Below are positions 45,583 through 55,826 of a DNA stretch of 64,000 nt, in pieces (the first letter of the stretch is position 1; each line of letters starts with the position of its first letter). The translations under genes were made by a program, and so were the position numbers. A model generated the notes under the pieces. The model saw only the letters and a program-made list of their open reading frames with translations, was not told the DNA's origin and searched no databases. The DNA comes from Paramagnetospirillum marisnigri (lineage in GTDB: Bacteria > Pseudomonadota > Alphaproteobacteria > Rhodospirillales > Magnetospirillaceae). The stretch spans positions 62,001 through 126,000 of the forward strand of contig NZ_LWQT01000131.1 in the NCBI RefSeq assembly GCF_001650715.1, in the 5' to 3' direction.

Positions 45583-47244
45583 TCAGCGCTCGCGGAAGGC
45601 TTCGTGACGCAGCTTGAGCACCGGCTTGATCAGGAATTCCATCACCGAACGGGTGCCGGTATGGATTTCCACCGTGGCCTGCATGCCGGGGCTGATCAGC
45701 CGCTTGGCCGCCTCCTCGCCGATATAGGCGCGGTCGGTCTGCACCACCACCCGGTAATAGGGCTGGGCATTGGGGGTCTGGGGCACGGTGGTGTCGGGGG
45801 CCACCAGGATGACGTCGCCCTCCAATCCGCCATAGGTGGTGTAGTCATAGGCGCTGATCTTCACCGTGGCGCGCTGACCGGTCTGGACATAGCCGCGGTC
45901 CATGGGGCTGAGACGGGCGTCGATCTGCAGGCGCTCGTGCAACGGCACGATCTCCATGATGGGATCGCCGGGCCTGACCACGCCGCCGATGGTGTTGGCC
46001 CGCATGTTCTTGACGATGCCGTCGATGGGGCTGGTGACGGTGGTGCGGCGCTGCTGGTCGGTGGCCTGGCTCAGCAGTTCGCGATGGCGGGCGATATTCA
46101 GCTCCACCTCGGCCATCTCGCCCTGGGCGGTGCGCTGGAAGCGGGCCTGCTCCTCCTCCAGCCGTGAGCGCGCTTCCTGCTGGCTGGCCTGGGCGCGGGG
46201 GATGGAGGCATGGATGCTTTCCAACTGCCCCTTCAGGTCCTCCACCTGGCTTTCCATCTGGACATGGTCCATGCGCGACGCCAGGCCGGACTTCACCAGA
46301 TCCTTGGACATGGCGAAGCGTTCCTGGGCCAGGCGCAGGCTGGTGGTGATGGAGCGCTGCTTGGTCTCGTATTCATGGACTTCCAGCCCCTTGCCGCGCA
46401 CCTGTTCCTGCAGCACCGAAAGCGTGGCCTTCAGGGCGGCGCGCCTTGCCTCGAACGAACGGCGCTCGGCTTCCACCAGGGAGTGCTGGCGTTTGGCCTC
46501 GGCCTCGGGAAAGATCAGCGGCTCGCCGGTCAGCTCGGCCTGGAGACGGGCGCGTTGCAGGGTATAGCCGTCGAGGCGGACCTGGAGTTCTTCACGGTTG
46601 AGGGAACTGACCGGCAGGTCGATCAGCATCAGCGGCGCGCCTTCGCGCACCACGTCGCCATCGGCCACGTGGATTTCGCGCACGGTGCCGCCTTCCAGAT
46701 GCTGGATGACCTTGACCTTGCCCTCGGGCACCACCTCGCCCTCGGCGATGGCGACCTCGTCCAGTTGCGCCAGCATGGCCCAGGCCAGGAAGATGGCGGT
46801 GAGCGTCATCACCGCCCGGGCCAGCGGCCGCCAGGTGGGCAGGGGATAGGAATTGGCCAGACGGTACAGCCGCATGCCGTGCTGGGGGGCGTGATAGTCC
46901 TGCTCGGGCGCGGGCTCGATGGGGTGGAGCGAGGGCAGGAACCAGTGGACGGTACCGCGAACCAGCCGTTGGGGCAGGGCCAGCAGGCCCTGGGGGCGCT
47001 TGTCCGGATCGGCGTCGGGCGCGGCGAACAACCAGGCGATGAAGCGACCCAGGGCGCCCAGGCGCTGGGCCAGCAGGGCGGCGGTGGAAGGCGGCGGTGG
47101 CGGCGGTCCGCCGCCGGGACCGGGGGGGGCTCCGGGAGCGCCACCGGCCATGGCGGCCGCCAGCATCTGCATCATCTGTTCCTGGCTGATCTGCGGCTGC
47201 ACCGGATCGGCCGGGACTGGTGGGGTGGTCTGGGGCTCGCTCAT
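45583..47244 (-). CDS. Type I secretion membrane-fusion protein (HlyD family)
   Basis: Periplasmic adaptor linking an ABC exporter to an outer-membrane TolC-type channel. The 553-residue protein has one membrane helix at about 142-162 and a biotinyl-lipoyl half domain (EGEVVPEGKVKVIQHLEGGT). Long coiled-coil hairpins (about 230-395) and a C-terminal beta-barrel (SPIDGIVKNMRANTIGGVV onward, ending ISPGMQATVEIHTGTRSV) follow. Unusual is the long N-terminal cytoplasmic part (about 140 residues), with a Gly/Pro-rich start including PPGPGGGPPPPPP; ordinary HlyD has about 50-60 residues there. It overlaps the upstream ABC gene by four bases. Confidence 0.92.
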   Translation of the reverse strand: MSEPQTTPPVPADPVQPQISQEQMMQMLAAAMAGGAPGAPPGPGGGPPPPPPSTAALLAQRLGALGRFIAWLFAAPDADPDKRPQGLLALPQRLVRGTVHWFLPSLHPIEPAPEQDYHAPQHGMRLYRLANSYPLPTWRPLARAVMTLTAIFLAWAMLAQLDEVAIAEGEVVPEGKVKVIQHLEGGTVREIHVADGDVVREGAPLMLIDLPVSSLNREELQVRLDGYTLQRARLQAELTGEPLIFPEAEAKRQHSLVEAERRSFEARRAALKATLSVLQEQVRGKGLEVHEYETKQRSITTSLRLAQERFAMSKDLVKSGLASRMDHVQMESQVEDLKGQLESIHASIPRAQASQQEARSRLEEEQARFQRTAQGEMAEVELNIARHRELLSQATDQQRRTTVTSPIDGIVKNMRANTIGGVVRPGDPIMEIVPLHERLQIDARLSPMDRGYVQTGQRATVKISAYDYTTYGGLEGDVILVAPDTTVPQTPNAQPYYRVVVQTDRAYIGEEAAKRLISPGMQATVEIHTGTRSVMEFLIKPVLKLRHEAFRER

Positions 47245-49031
47245 TGGCCGCCCCCCACGCCGATGCGCACCCCGCCCAGGGGCTGGGAAGGCTGGGAACT
47301 GAAGCCCTGGGGGGGAACCGGCGGCTGGGGCGGTTGTGGCCGCACTCCGAACAGCCGTTGCAGGGTTTCCGCCGCCGGACCCGCCGCCGCCACCGTTCCC
47401 TTGTCCAGCACCACCACGTCGCGGCAGATGGGCAGCAATACCGGGCTATGGGTGACGACGATGACGGTATGGGTCTTGGCCAAGTCCGCCAGGGTGGCGC
47501 GCAGGTCCTCTTCCGCCTGGCGGTCCAGGCTGGCCGAGGGCTCGTCCAGCAGCAGCACCGGCGGGTCGCCGATCAGGGCGCGGGCGATGGCGATACGCTG
47601 GCGCTGTCCGGCCGACAGGCGTGACCCCGCCTCGCCGATGGGGGTGCCGTAGCCGTCGGGCAGGTCGACGATGTACTGATGCACGCCCGCCACCTTGGCG
47701 GCTTCCAGGATGGCCTCGTCGTCGCAGCCCGGCGCGCCATAGGCGATGTTGTCGCGGATGGACGCGTTGAACAGCACGCATTCCTGCGGCACATAGCCCA
47801 TCCAGCCCGCCAGCTCCGCCCGGGTGAACTGGGCGATGTCCGAGCCGTCCAGCAGCACCCTGCCCTTGGCGGGGTGATACAGGCCCAGGATGATCTTGAG
47901 CAAGGTGGTCTTGCCGCTGCCATTCTTGCCCAGGATGGCGGTCATGCCGTTGGGGCGGATTTCCAGCCGGTCGATGGCCGAGGCCGCCTGGCTTTTCTGG
48001 TCATAGGCGAAGGAGATGTCTTCCAGCGTGATCAGGCCGGTGGGGCGCTCGCGTTTGATGGCGCTTTCGCGGCGCTCCTCGCCCTCGGCGAAGACCTCGC
48101 CCAGGCGCTCCACCGATTGGCGGAACGAGGCGAAGGTCTTCCAGGCGCCCACCAACTGGTTGATGGGGCCATAGAGGCGCGAGGACAGCATGTTGCAGGC
48201 CACCAGGGCGCCCATGGACAGCTCGTGGTCCATGATATAGATGGCGCCCACCGTGGTCAGGGCGGCGCTGCCCAACTGGGTCAGCATCTGGCCCACATTG
48301 ACATAGGCGTCGTTGGCGGCGCCGCGCTGGATGGACTGCTCGATGGTGCCCGCCTGCTTTTCCTCCCATAGCGGGCGGATGGCGCGGTCCAGGGCCACCG
48401 CCTTGACGGTGGCGCGTCCGGCGATGATCTCGGCCACCAGGGCGTCGCGGGCCGACTGGACGTTCCTTTCCTTGCCGCTGCTCTCGGCCATGGCGCCGCC
48501 CGATTTCCAGGCCAGCACCAGGAAGGCGGCGAACATCACCAGGAACACCACCGCCAGCGGCTTGCCGATGACGAAGATCACGCCCAGGAAGATCAGGACA
48601 TAGGGCAGGTCGGCCAGCAGGGTTGCGGTGGCGCCCGACACGGTGTTGCGGATGGTGTCGACGTCGCGGAACAGGGTCTGCCAGAACGAGGCCGGGCGGC
48701 TTTCCAGCGCGCGCAGCGGCAGATGCATCACCTTGTCGAACAGCTTGGTGCCGATTTCCACGTCGATGCGCAGCGCGGCGGTCTGCATGATCCGCCCGCG
48801 CGAGGTGCGGATGATCCAGTCGAAGGCCAGCAGGCAGCCGACACCGATGGCGAGCCCCTTCAGGGTGGCCATGCCGTTATGGCCGATGACGCGGTCATAG
48901 ACCTGCATCACGAAGATGGGCACCGCCAGCGCCATCAGGTTGATGAACAACGACGCCGTCAGCAGCTCGCGCATCATCGGGCGCAGCGGCTCCAGGATCG
49001 GTTTCAGCCAGTCGGTCTTGTCGGTGTTCAT
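47241..49031 (-). CDS. Type I secretion ABC transporter (permease-ATPase)
   Basis: Inner-membrane exporter of a type I secretion system, 596 residues. Transmembrane domain about 20-310; ATPase domain from about 340, with Walker A GKNGSGKTT, signature LSAGQRQRIAIARAL and Walker B VLLLDEPSASLD. It lacks the N-terminal C39-like peptidase domain, so it belongs to the group exporting RTX-type proteins with C-terminal signals. The C-terminal about 40 residues form a Pro/Gly/Gln-rich tail (PPQPPVPPQG), mirroring the low-complexity start of the HlyD partner. Candidate cargo is the giant RTX protein at 56.6 kb. Confidence 0.93.
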   Translation of the reverse strand: MNTDKTDWLKPILEPLRPMMRELLTASLFINLMALAVPIFVMQVYDRVIGHNGMATLKGLAIGVGCLLAFDWIIRTSRGRIMQTAALRIDVEIGTKLFDKVMHLPLRALESRPASFWQTLFRDVDTIRNTVSGATATLLADLPYVLIFLGVIFVIGKPLAVVFLVMFAAFLVLAWKSGGAMAESSGKERNVQSARDALVAEIIAGRATVKAVALDRAIRPLWEEKQAGTIEQSIQRGAANDAYVNVGQMLTQLGSAALTTVGAIYIMDHELSMGALVACNMLSSRLYGPINQLVGAWKTFASFRQSVERLGEVFAEGEERRESAIKRERPTGLITLEDISFAYDQKSQAASAIDRLEIRPNGMTAILGKNGSGKTTLLKIILGLYHPAKGRVLLDGSDIAQFTRAELAGWMGYVPQECVLFNASIRDNIAYGAPGCDDEAILEAAKVAGVHQYIVDLPDGYGTPIGEAGSRLSAGQRQRIAIARALIGDPPVLLLDEPSASLDRQAEEDLRATLADLAKTHTVIVVTHSPVLLPICRDVVVLDKGTVAAAGPAAETLQRLFGVRPQPPQPPVPPQGFSSQPSQPLGGVRIGVGGGQ

Positions 49032-49193
49032 GACGCCCTGATTTGGGCCCGAGGCGAGGCCCGATGCAAATGGAAAGTGACGGGAGGATGAACAGGAATA
49101 GATGGATTCTATATCCCTGATTTGATATTTGTCAGGTTACAAGCGGCCGTGGCCCAGGGAACGCTCGGCCATAACAGCCAGGGGGACACGGGA

Positions 49194-50897
49194 ATGGGCG
49201 GCAATTTGAAAATCGGACAGCGCTTATGGCTGGGCTTCGGCGTGCTGTGCGCGCTGATCGCCGTGGTGGTTGGCACCATCGCCTTCGAGGCCAGCGGCGT
49301 GCGCTCGGCCACCGAGCGCATGATCGGATTCCGCATGCCTGTGGCCCAGACCAGCACCGCCATCGAGGGCGAGATGTTCGCCTCGCTGGCCGCCCTGCGC
49401 GGTTACCTCCTGACCGGCAATGACAGCTTCAAGCAGGAGCGGGTCGATGCCTGGGCCGAGATCGACCACCACATGGCGGGCATGGACGACTTGGCCAAGC
49501 GCTTCACCAATCCCCGTAATATCGAACTGTGGAAGGAAGCCCGCACCCTGCTGCTGGGGCTGAAGGCGGCCCAGGCCAAGGCCGAGGCCCTGGGGCCGGG
49601 GCCAGACGCCGTCTCCGTCCTGGTCTCCGAGGCGGTGCCGCGGGTGCGTCGCCTAGTGGTGGTCTTCCAAGGCGAGAAGGGAGCCAACGGCCGCCGCTCG
49701 GGCGGCATGATCGACAACCAGCAGCGCATGCTGAACGACGATTCCCAGGAAGTGGATTCCCTGGTGGGGATGATGGTGACCATTTCGGTGGTGGCGCTGG
49801 TGATCGGCCTGGCTGCCGCCATGCTGATCGCCAACCGGACCGCCGCCAGCATCGTGCCCCCCTTGGCCGCCATGACGCGCGTCATGGAGAATCTGTCCAA
49901 GGGCGATACCTCGGTGGAGATTCCCGCCCAGGGACGTGGCGACGAGGTGGGGGAGATGGCTTCCGCCATGGTGGTTTTCCGCGCCAATCTGATCCGCCAG
50001 CGCGAGTTGGAGGAAGCCCAGCGCCGGGCCGACGAGGCCAGCCGCCAGCGGGCCGCCCGCATCGAGGCGCTGACCAATGACTTCGACCGCGCCGCCGCCG
50101 AGATGGTCAACCATGTGGCCTCGGCGGCGACCCAGTTGCAGTCGACGGCCAGCGCCATGAGCTCTACCGCCACCCAGACCAGCCATCAGGCCACCACCGT
50201 CGCCGCCGCCTCGGAAGAGGCTTCGGTCAATGTGCAGACCGTGGCCGCCGCCGCCGAGGAACTGTCATCCTCCATCGCCGAGATCGGTCGTCAGGTCGCC
50301 CATTCCAGCCAGATATCGCGCAGTGCGGTGGGGCAGGCCTCCGAAGCGGGCCAGGCGGTCAACCAATTGGCCGAGACGGTTCAGCGCATCGGCGAGGTGG
50401 TGAACCTCATCAACGATATCGCGTCCCAGACCAATCTGCTGGCGCTCAACGCCACCATCGAGGCGGCGCGCGCCGGCGAGGCGGGCAAGGGCTTCGCCGT
50501 GGTCGCCAACGAGGTCAAGACCCTGGCCAACCAGACGGCGCGGGCCACCGGCGAGATCGGCACCCAGATCACCGCCATCCAGGATCAGACCCGCCGGGTG
50601 GTGGACACCATCGGCAGCATCGTCCAGGTGATCGAGGAAATCGGCGAGATTTCCAGCCATGTGGCCGATGGGGTCAGCGCCCAAAGCGCCGCCACCCAGG
50701 AAATCGCCCGCAACGTGGAGCAGGCGGCGGCCGGGACGACGGAAGTCAGCAGCAATGTCATCCAGGTGCAGGCGGCGGCCGATCAGACCGGCTCGGCCTC
50801 GCGCGAGGTGCTGGACGCCTCGCAGTCCCTGGCGCGGCAGTCCAGCAGCCTGAAGGGCACCATCGACCACTTCCTTAACGACGTGCGCACGGCGTGA
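49194..50897 (+). CDS. Methyl-accepting chemotaxis protein
   Basis: A membrane chemoreceptor of 567 residues. Helix 1 lies at about 10-32 and helix 2 at about 190-210, enclosing a four-helix-bundle periplasmic domain (with [20 protein letters not shown]). A HAMP domain (about 212-265) and a long signalling coiled coil follow. The hairpin tip is [20 protein letters not shown], the site that contacts CheA/CheW, followed by [20 protein letters not shown]. There is no CheR-binding pentapeptide at the C-terminus (it ends NDVRTA). ATG 49194 follows GGGGGACACGGGA. It is divergent from the type I secretion genes. Confidence 0.95.
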   Translation: MGGNLKIGQRLWLGFGVLCALIAVVVGTIAFEASGVRSATERMIGFRMPVAQTSTAIEGEMFASLAALRGYLLTGNDSFKQERVDAWAEIDHHMAGMDDLAKRFTNPRNIELWKEARTLLLGLKAAQAKAEALGPGPDAVSVLVSEAVPRVRRLVVVFQGEKGANGRRSGGMIDNQQRMLNDDSQEVDSLVGMMVTISVVALVIGLAAAMLIANRTAASIVPPLAAMTRVMENLSKGDTSVEIPAQGRGDEVGEMASAMVVFRANLIRQRELEEAQRRADEASRQRAARIEALTNDFDRAAAEMVNHVASAATQLQSTASAMSSTATQTSHQATTVAAASEEASVNVQTVAAAAEELSSSIAEIGRQVAHSSQISRSAVGQASEAGQAVNQLAETVQRIGEVVNLINDIASQTNLLALNATIEAARAGEAGKGFAVVANEVKTLANQTARATGEIGTQITAIQDQTRRVVDTIGSIVQVIEEIGEISSHVADGVSAQSAATQEIARNVEQAAAGTTEVSSNVIQVQAAADQTGSASREVLDASQSLARQSSSLKGTIDHFLNDVRTA

Positions 50898-50911
50898 TGG
50901 GCGGGAAGGAG

Positions 50912-50929
50912 GCGGGCGAAGGCGCCCGC
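50912..50929. terminator. Hairpin between MCP and panE
   Basis: GCGGGCG-AAGG-CGCCCGC with perfect 7-base arms between two converging genes. There is no T-tract. Confidence 0.5.
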
Positions 50930-50940
50930 GCTCCGCTAGC

Positions 50941-51861
50941 CTAGCGACTCCGTCTCGCCTCGTAGGCCTGAAGGTGGCAGCGGGCGAGGCGCAGGGTCGG
51001 CGCCGCCAGGCCAGAGGCCCTGGCGCGGTCCACCATGTCGCCGATGATGTGCTCGCCCTCGGTGCGGCCCCCCGCCTCCAGGTCGCGCAGCATGGAGGCG
51101 GTCTGGCGCGAGGCCGGATCGGTGACGAAGCCCAGAGCCAGATCACGGGCGGCCTGACGCGGCGCATGCCCGGCGGCGGCGGCGATGGCGGCGCATTCCT
51201 CGAACACTTCGCGGGTGATGGCCTCGCCCTCCGACGTCGCCATGATGGCGCCCACATCGGCCCGCATCAGGCAGGTCATGCCCGCCAGGGTGGCCAGCAG
51301 GGTGTATTTCTCCCAGGCCTCCTGCATCAGCTCCGGCGAATGGACGCTGGTGAATGCCGCCTTGGCGAAACTGGCGGCAATGGTCTCGCTGCGCGGGCTG
51401 GTGCCGCCGTCACGCTCGCCGAAGGTGACGCGGTTGATGGTGTTCATCACCACCACCTCGCCATCGGGACCCAGGGTGGAGAAGATGTGGCACAGCCCGC
51501 CCAGCACCTTGTCGCGGCCGAAGGCGGCGTCCAGCGGCCCGTAATGGGCCAGGCCGTTGAGGATGGGCAGCACGGTGGTGTCCGGCCCCACCGCGGGGGC
51601 GACGGCGGCGATGGATTCGGCCAGATCATAGGCCTTGCAACTAAGGACGATCAGGTCCCAGTGGCCCGACAGGGATTCGGCGGTGACGGTCTTGACCGGA
51701 AAGGCGGCATCGCCGGTGGGGCTCTTGATCACCAGTCCGGTCTCGGCCAGCTTGGCGGCGCGCTTGGGCCGCACCAGGAAGGTGACATCCTCGCCAGCCT
51801 GGGCCAGCCGCCCGCCGAAATAGCCGCCGGTGCCTCCGGCCCCCAGAATCAGGATGCGCAT
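50941..51861 (-). CDS. panE: 2-dehydropantoate 2-reductase
   Basis: NADPH-dependent reduction of ketopantoate to pantoate in the coenzyme A pathway. The 306-residue protein has the Rossmann start MRILILGAGGTGGYFGGRLA, the catalytic Lys in LSCKAYDL, and the second-domain motif EKYTLLATLAGMTCL. The family is broad and some members act on other 2-keto acids. ATG 51861 is the natural start. It is followed by a hairpin shared with the converging chemoreceptor gene. Confidence 0.9.
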   Translation of the reverse strand: MRILILGAGGTGGYFGGRLAQAGEDVTFLVRPKRAAKLAETGLVIKSPTGDAAFPVKTVTAESLSGHWDLIVLSCKAYDLAESIAAVAPAVGPDTTVLPILNGLAHYGPLDAAFGRDKVLGGLCHIFSTLGPDGEVVVMNTINRVTFGERDGGTSPRSETIAASFAKAAFTSVHSPELMQEAWEKYTLLATLAGMTCLMRADVGAIMATSEGEAITREVFEECAAIAAAAGHAPRQAARDLALGFVTDPASRQTASMLRDLEAGGRTEGEHIIGDMVDRARASGLAAPTLRLARCHLQAYEARRSR

Positions 51862-51917
51862 TCTCGTTCTCCGGTATTACCAGTGCCGAGGCTAGCCAAG
51901 CCGAGGCCGCGCGGCAA

Positions 51918-51948
51918 CGAAAAAGCCCCTCCCGTGGGGGAGGGGCTT
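51918..51948 (-). terminator. Terminator of nifJ
   Basis: On the minus strand AAGCCCCTCCC...GGGAGGGGCTT is followed by TTTCG, a stem of 11 bp with a short T-tract just after the nifJ stop. Confidence 0.85.
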
Positions 51949-51964
51949 ACTTCAGGATAAGGTC

Positions 51965-54900
51965 CTATTCCGCCGCGTCGGTCTTGGGCGGCGGCGTCAC
52001 GTCGGGGGCTCCGGCGAAGCGGCGCAGCATGGCGAAGCGACGGCGGATATTGGACTCGGCGTGGTCCACCAGACCGCGATAGCGCTCCGGATCGGCCCGT
52101 TCCACCATCTGGAAGCGGGCCTCGCCCTTCATGAACTCGTCCAGCTTGCCGTTGGGCTCCTTGCTGTCGAGGGTGAGGGGGCTTTCATTGGTGCCCAGCT
52201 TGCGCGGGTCCCAGCGATAGAGCGGCCAATAGCCGGCATCCACCGCCATCTTCTGCTGGTCCAGGCCATGGGCCAGGTCATAGCCGTGGGCGATGCAGTG
52301 GGAATAGGCCACGATCAGCGACACGCCCGGCCAGGACACCGCGTCCTGGAAGGCGCGCACCGTCTGCACGTCCTTGGAGCCGAAGGCGATATTGGCCACA
52401 TAGACGTCCTCATAGGCCATGGCCATCATGCCCAGGTCCTTCTTGGGCAGGGTCTTGCCGGCGGTGGCGAACTTGGCCGAGGCGCCGATGGGGGTCGCCT
52501 TGGACTGCTGGCCGCCGGTATTGGAATAGACCTCGGTATCCATCACCAGGATGTTGACGTTCTTGCCCGAGGCGAAGACGTGGTCGAGGCCGCCATAGCC
52601 GATGTCGTAGGCCCAGCCGTCACCACCGACGATCCACACCACCTTTTCCACCAGATAGTCGGCCACCTGCTCCAGGCGGCGCGCCAGCGGGTCATTGACG
52701 CCGGAAATGGCCCGGCGCAAATCCTCGATCCGCTTGCGCTGGACCCCAATCAGCACCTCGGTGGACTGGTCGGCATGGAAGATCTCGTTGGCCAGGATTG
52801 AAGGCACCTTGCCCGTCGAGGCCAGGGCGGAAAGCAGGATGCGGGCGTGTTCCTTGTGGCGGTCGAGGGCGAGGCGGAAGCCAAAGCCGAATTCCGCGTT
52901 GTCCTCGAACAGCGAATTGGCCCAGGCCGGTCCCCTTCCCTCGTCATTGACGCTGTAGGGCGTCGAGGGCAGGTTGCCGCCATAGATGGACGAGCAGCCG
53001 GTGGCGTTGGCGATCATCAGCCGGTCGCCCCACAACTGGGTCATCAGCTTGAGATAGGGAGTCTCGCCGCAGCCCAGGCAGGCGCCGGAGAATTCGAACA
53101 GCGGCTGAAGGAACTGGGCGGTCTTGACCGAGGGTGTGCCCAGCTTTTCCTTGTCGACCTCGGGCAGGGCGCGGAAGAAGTCCCAGTTGATCTTCTCGGC
53201 CTCGATGGTGTCGGTCTTGTCGACCATCTTGAGGGCGAGGCGCGACGGGTCCTTCTTGTCCTTGCCGGGGCAGACCTTGACGCACAGCGTGCAGCCGGTG
53301 CAGTCCTCGGGCGCCACCTGGATGATGTAGGAATCGCCCTTGAACTCGCCGCCGCGATAATCCATGCGCTTGAAATCGGCGGGCGCGTTGGCCATGTCGG
53401 CCGGGCTGGCCACCTTGGCGCGGATGGCGGCATGGGGGCAGACCAGGGCGCATTTGTTGCACTGGATGCACGGCCCCTGGTCCCAGACCGGGATTTCGGC
53501 GGCGATGTTGCGGCGCTCGTACTGGGCGGTGGCGGTGGGCCACACCCCATCGACGGGGAAGGCCGAGACCGGCAGCAGGTCGCCGTGGTTGCCCAGCATC
53601 ATGGCGGTGACCCGCTTGACGAAGTCGGGCGAGTAGTCCGGCACGATGGGCGGCTTGGCCCGGCTGGAGGAGGCCTGGGCCGGGATGGTCATCTCTTCCA
53701 GGTGGTGCAGCGTCTGGTCCACCGCCTCGAAGTTCTTGGCGACGATCTTTTCCGACTTGCGGCCATAGGTCTTCTCGATGGCCTTCTTGATATGGCCGAT
53801 GGCCTCGTCGCGGGGCAGCACGCCGCTCAGCGCGAAGAAACAGGTCTGCATGATGGTGTTGATGCGGTTGCCCATGCCGGTGGCCAGGGCCACCTTGCGG
53901 GCGTCGATCACATGGACCTTGACCTGCTTGTCGATGATCTCCTGCTGGACCTCGCGCGGCATGTGGTCCCAGGCCTCGTCCTTGGAATAGGGCGAGTTCA
54001 GCAGGAAGGTGGCGCCGGGCTTGGCGTAGCGCAGCACCTCGTACTTATCCAGGAAGACGAAGTGGTGGCAGGCGACGAAGTCGGCCTCTTCCAGCAGATA
54101 GGCCGACTGGATCGGCTCGGGGCTGAAGCGCAGATGCGAGATGGTGATGGCGCCCGACTTCTTCGAATCATAGACGAAATAGCCCTGGCCCTGGAACCCG
54201 GCGTTCTCGGCGATGATCTTGATGGAATTCTTGTTGGCGCCCACGGTGCCGTCGGCGCCCAGGCCGAAGAACACCGCGCTCTTGACCTTGGGCTGGTCCA
54301 GGCGGAACGAGGAGTCCACCGCCAGCGACAGATGGGTGACGTCGTCCAGGATGCCGACGGTGAAGCGGCGCTTGGGCTTGTCCTTGGCCAGTTCGTCATA
54401 GACCGCCTTGACCATGGCGGGGGTGAATTCCTTGGAGGCCAGGCCGTAACGGCCGCCGATCACCACCGGATCGGCCAGGGTGGTGACGCGGCGTCCCTCC
54501 GCCTTGGCCTCGGCCAGGGCGGCGACCACGTCGAGATAGAGCGGCTCGCCGACGGCGCCGTGTTCCTTGCAGCGATCCATCACCGCGATGGCTCGCGCGC
54601 TGGGCGGAATGGCGGAGACGAAGGCGTCGATGGAGAACGGGCGATACAGACGCACCTTCAGCACGCCCACCTTCTCGCCCCGGGCAACCAGGGCGGCGGC
54701 GGTCTCGTGCACCGTCTCGGCGCCCGAGCCCATGATGATGATGACCCGCTCGGCCTCCGGGTGGCCGACATAGTCGAACAGCTTGTAGGCGCGGCCCGTC
54801 AGCTTGGCGAAGCGATCCATCTCCTGCTGCACGATGCCGGGACAGGCGTCGTGCCAGCGGTTCCTCGCTTCCTGCATCTGGAAGAAGGTGTCCGGGTTCT

Positions 54901-55561
54901 GGGCGGTGCCGCGGAGCGTGGGATGGTCGGGAGAGAGCGAGCGGTCGCGATGGCCCTTGATGGCCGCGTCATCCATGAGCGAATGGAGGTCGTCGTCGGT
55001 CAGTTCCTCGATCTTGGCCACCTCGTGCGAGGTGCGGAAGCCGTCGAAGAAATGGACGAAGGGGACGCGCGAATGCAGCGTCGAGGCATGGGCGATGGCG
55101 GCCATGTCGTGGGCTTCCTGCACCGAAGCGGCGCCCAGCATGGCGAAGCCGGTCTGGCGGCAGGCCATGATATCGGAATGGTCGCCGAAGATGGACAGGC
55201 CATGGGTGGCGACGGTGCGCGCGCTGACATGCATGCAGAACGAGGTCAGCTCGCCCGCGATCTTGTACATGTTGGGGATCATCAGCAGCAGGCCCTGGCT
55301 GGCCGTGAAGGTGGTCGCCAGCGATCCCGCCTGGAGCGCGCCGTGGACCGCGCCGGCGGCGCCGCCCTCATGCTGCATCTCGGCCACTTCCGGGATGACG
55401 CCCCAGATGTTCTTCTTGTGCTCGGCCGCCCACTGATCGGCCAGTTCGCCCATGGTGGACGACGGCGTGATCGGATAGATCGCCGCAACCTCGCTGACCC
55501 GGTAAGCCACGGAGGCGCAAGCCTCGTTGCCATCGACCGTGATCAAAGCCCTTTTCGCCAT
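51965..55561 (-). CDS. nifJ: Pyruvate:ferredoxin (flavodoxin) oxidoreductase
   Basis: Single-chain oxygen-sensitive enzyme of 1198 residues that oxidises pyruvate to acetyl-CoA and CO2 and reduces ferredoxin or flavodoxin. It can supply electrons to nitrogenase. Domain order: pyrimidine-binding domain with ACASVAYRVSEVAAIYPITP; domains II and III; a two-cluster ferredoxin domain (CIQCNKCALVCPHAA and CTGCTLCVKVCPGKD); the proximal cluster cysteine region CLGCGETPYLK; and the TPP-binding GDGWAYDIGYGGLDHV with MDTEVYSNTGGQ. All parts are intact. No nif cluster is adjacent, so the role may be general anaerobic metabolism. It is followed by a good terminator. Confidence 0.97.
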   Translation of the reverse strand: MAKRALITVDGNEACASVAYRVSEVAAIYPITPSSTMGELADQWAAEHKKNIWGVIPEVAEMQHEGGAAGAVHGALQAGSLATTFTASQGLLLMIPNMYKIAGELTSFCMHVSARTVATHGLSIFGDHSDIMACRQTGFAMLGAASVQEAHDMAAIAHASTLHSRVPFVHFFDGFRTSHEVAKIEELTDDDLHSLMDDAAIKGHRDRSLSPDHPTLRGTAQNPDTFFQMQEARNRWHDACPGIVQQEMDRFAKLTGRAYKLFDYVGHPEAERVIIIMGSGAETVHETAAALVARGEKVGVLKVRLYRPFSIDAFVSAIPPSARAIAVMDRCKEHGAVGEPLYLDVVAALAEAKAEGRRVTTLADPVVIGGRYGLASKEFTPAMVKAVYDELAKDKPKRRFTVGILDDVTHLSLAVDSSFRLDQPKVKSAVFFGLGADGTVGANKNSIKIIAENAGFQGQGYFVYDSKKSGAITISHLRFSPEPIQSAYLLEEADFVACHHFVFLDKYEVLRYAKPGATFLLNSPYSKDEAWDHMPREVQQEIIDKQVKVHVIDARKVALATGMGNRINTIMQTCFFALSGVLPRDEAIGHIKKAIEKTYGRKSEKIVAKNFEAVDQTLHHLEEMTIPAQASSSRAKPPIVPDYSPDFVKRVTAMMLGNHGDLLPVSAFPVDGVWPTATAQYERRNIAAEIPVWDQGPCIQCNKCALVCPHAAIRAKVASPADMANAPADFKRMDYRGGEFKGDSYIIQVAPEDCTGCTLCVKVCPGKDKKDPSRLALKMVDKTDTIEAEKINWDFFRALPEVDKEKLGTPSVKTAQFLQPLFEFSGACLGCGETPYLKLMTQLWGDRLMIANATGCSSIYGGNLPSTPYSVNDEGRGPAWANSLFEDNAEFGFGFRLALDRHKEHARILLSALASTGKVPSILANEIFHADQSTEVLIGVQRKRIEDLRRAISGVNDPLARRLEQVADYLVEKVVWIVGGDGWAYDIGYGGLDHVFASGKNVNILVMDTEVYSNTGGQQSKATPIGASAKFATAGKTLPKKDLGMMAMAYEDVYVANIAFGSKDVQTVRAFQDAVSWPGVSLIVAYSHCIAHGYDLAHGLDQQKMAVDAGYWPLYRWDPRKLGTNESPLTLDSKEPNGKLDEFMKGEARFQMVERADPERYRGLVDHAESNIRRRFAMLRRFAGAPDVTPPPKTDAAE

Positions 55562-55826
55562 ATCGGCCCCACTCTATAGCTGCGTTGTCTTAAACCTCCC
55601 CCTGGCCCGGGAGTCTGCGCTCTCCATCGGTCGGCCAAGGGACCGGCAGAATAGACGGCGCCCCCGATTCTCCGCAAGTCCCTTACGAAAACGGCCTTGA
55701 AGAAGTAATAATATTTCCAAAATTCGGGTGGGCGACGGGGTGCGTCCGTTCGGTCCTACCATTGCGGGCGTCCGTCATGATAGACAGATCAAATCCGCTT
55801 GGCATTGAAATTTCGGATGGGCAGCG

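Noticed and set aside
52847-55579. A 910-codon open frame on the plus strand opposite nifJ
   Set aside because: nifJ is complete with all cofactor motifs on the minus strand; the opposite frame is low-complexity and His/Gly-rich.
55562-55826. FNR or NifA binding site upstream of nifJ
   Set aside because: No TTGAT-N4-ATCAA or TGT-N10-ACA element was convincing in the 265-bp gap.
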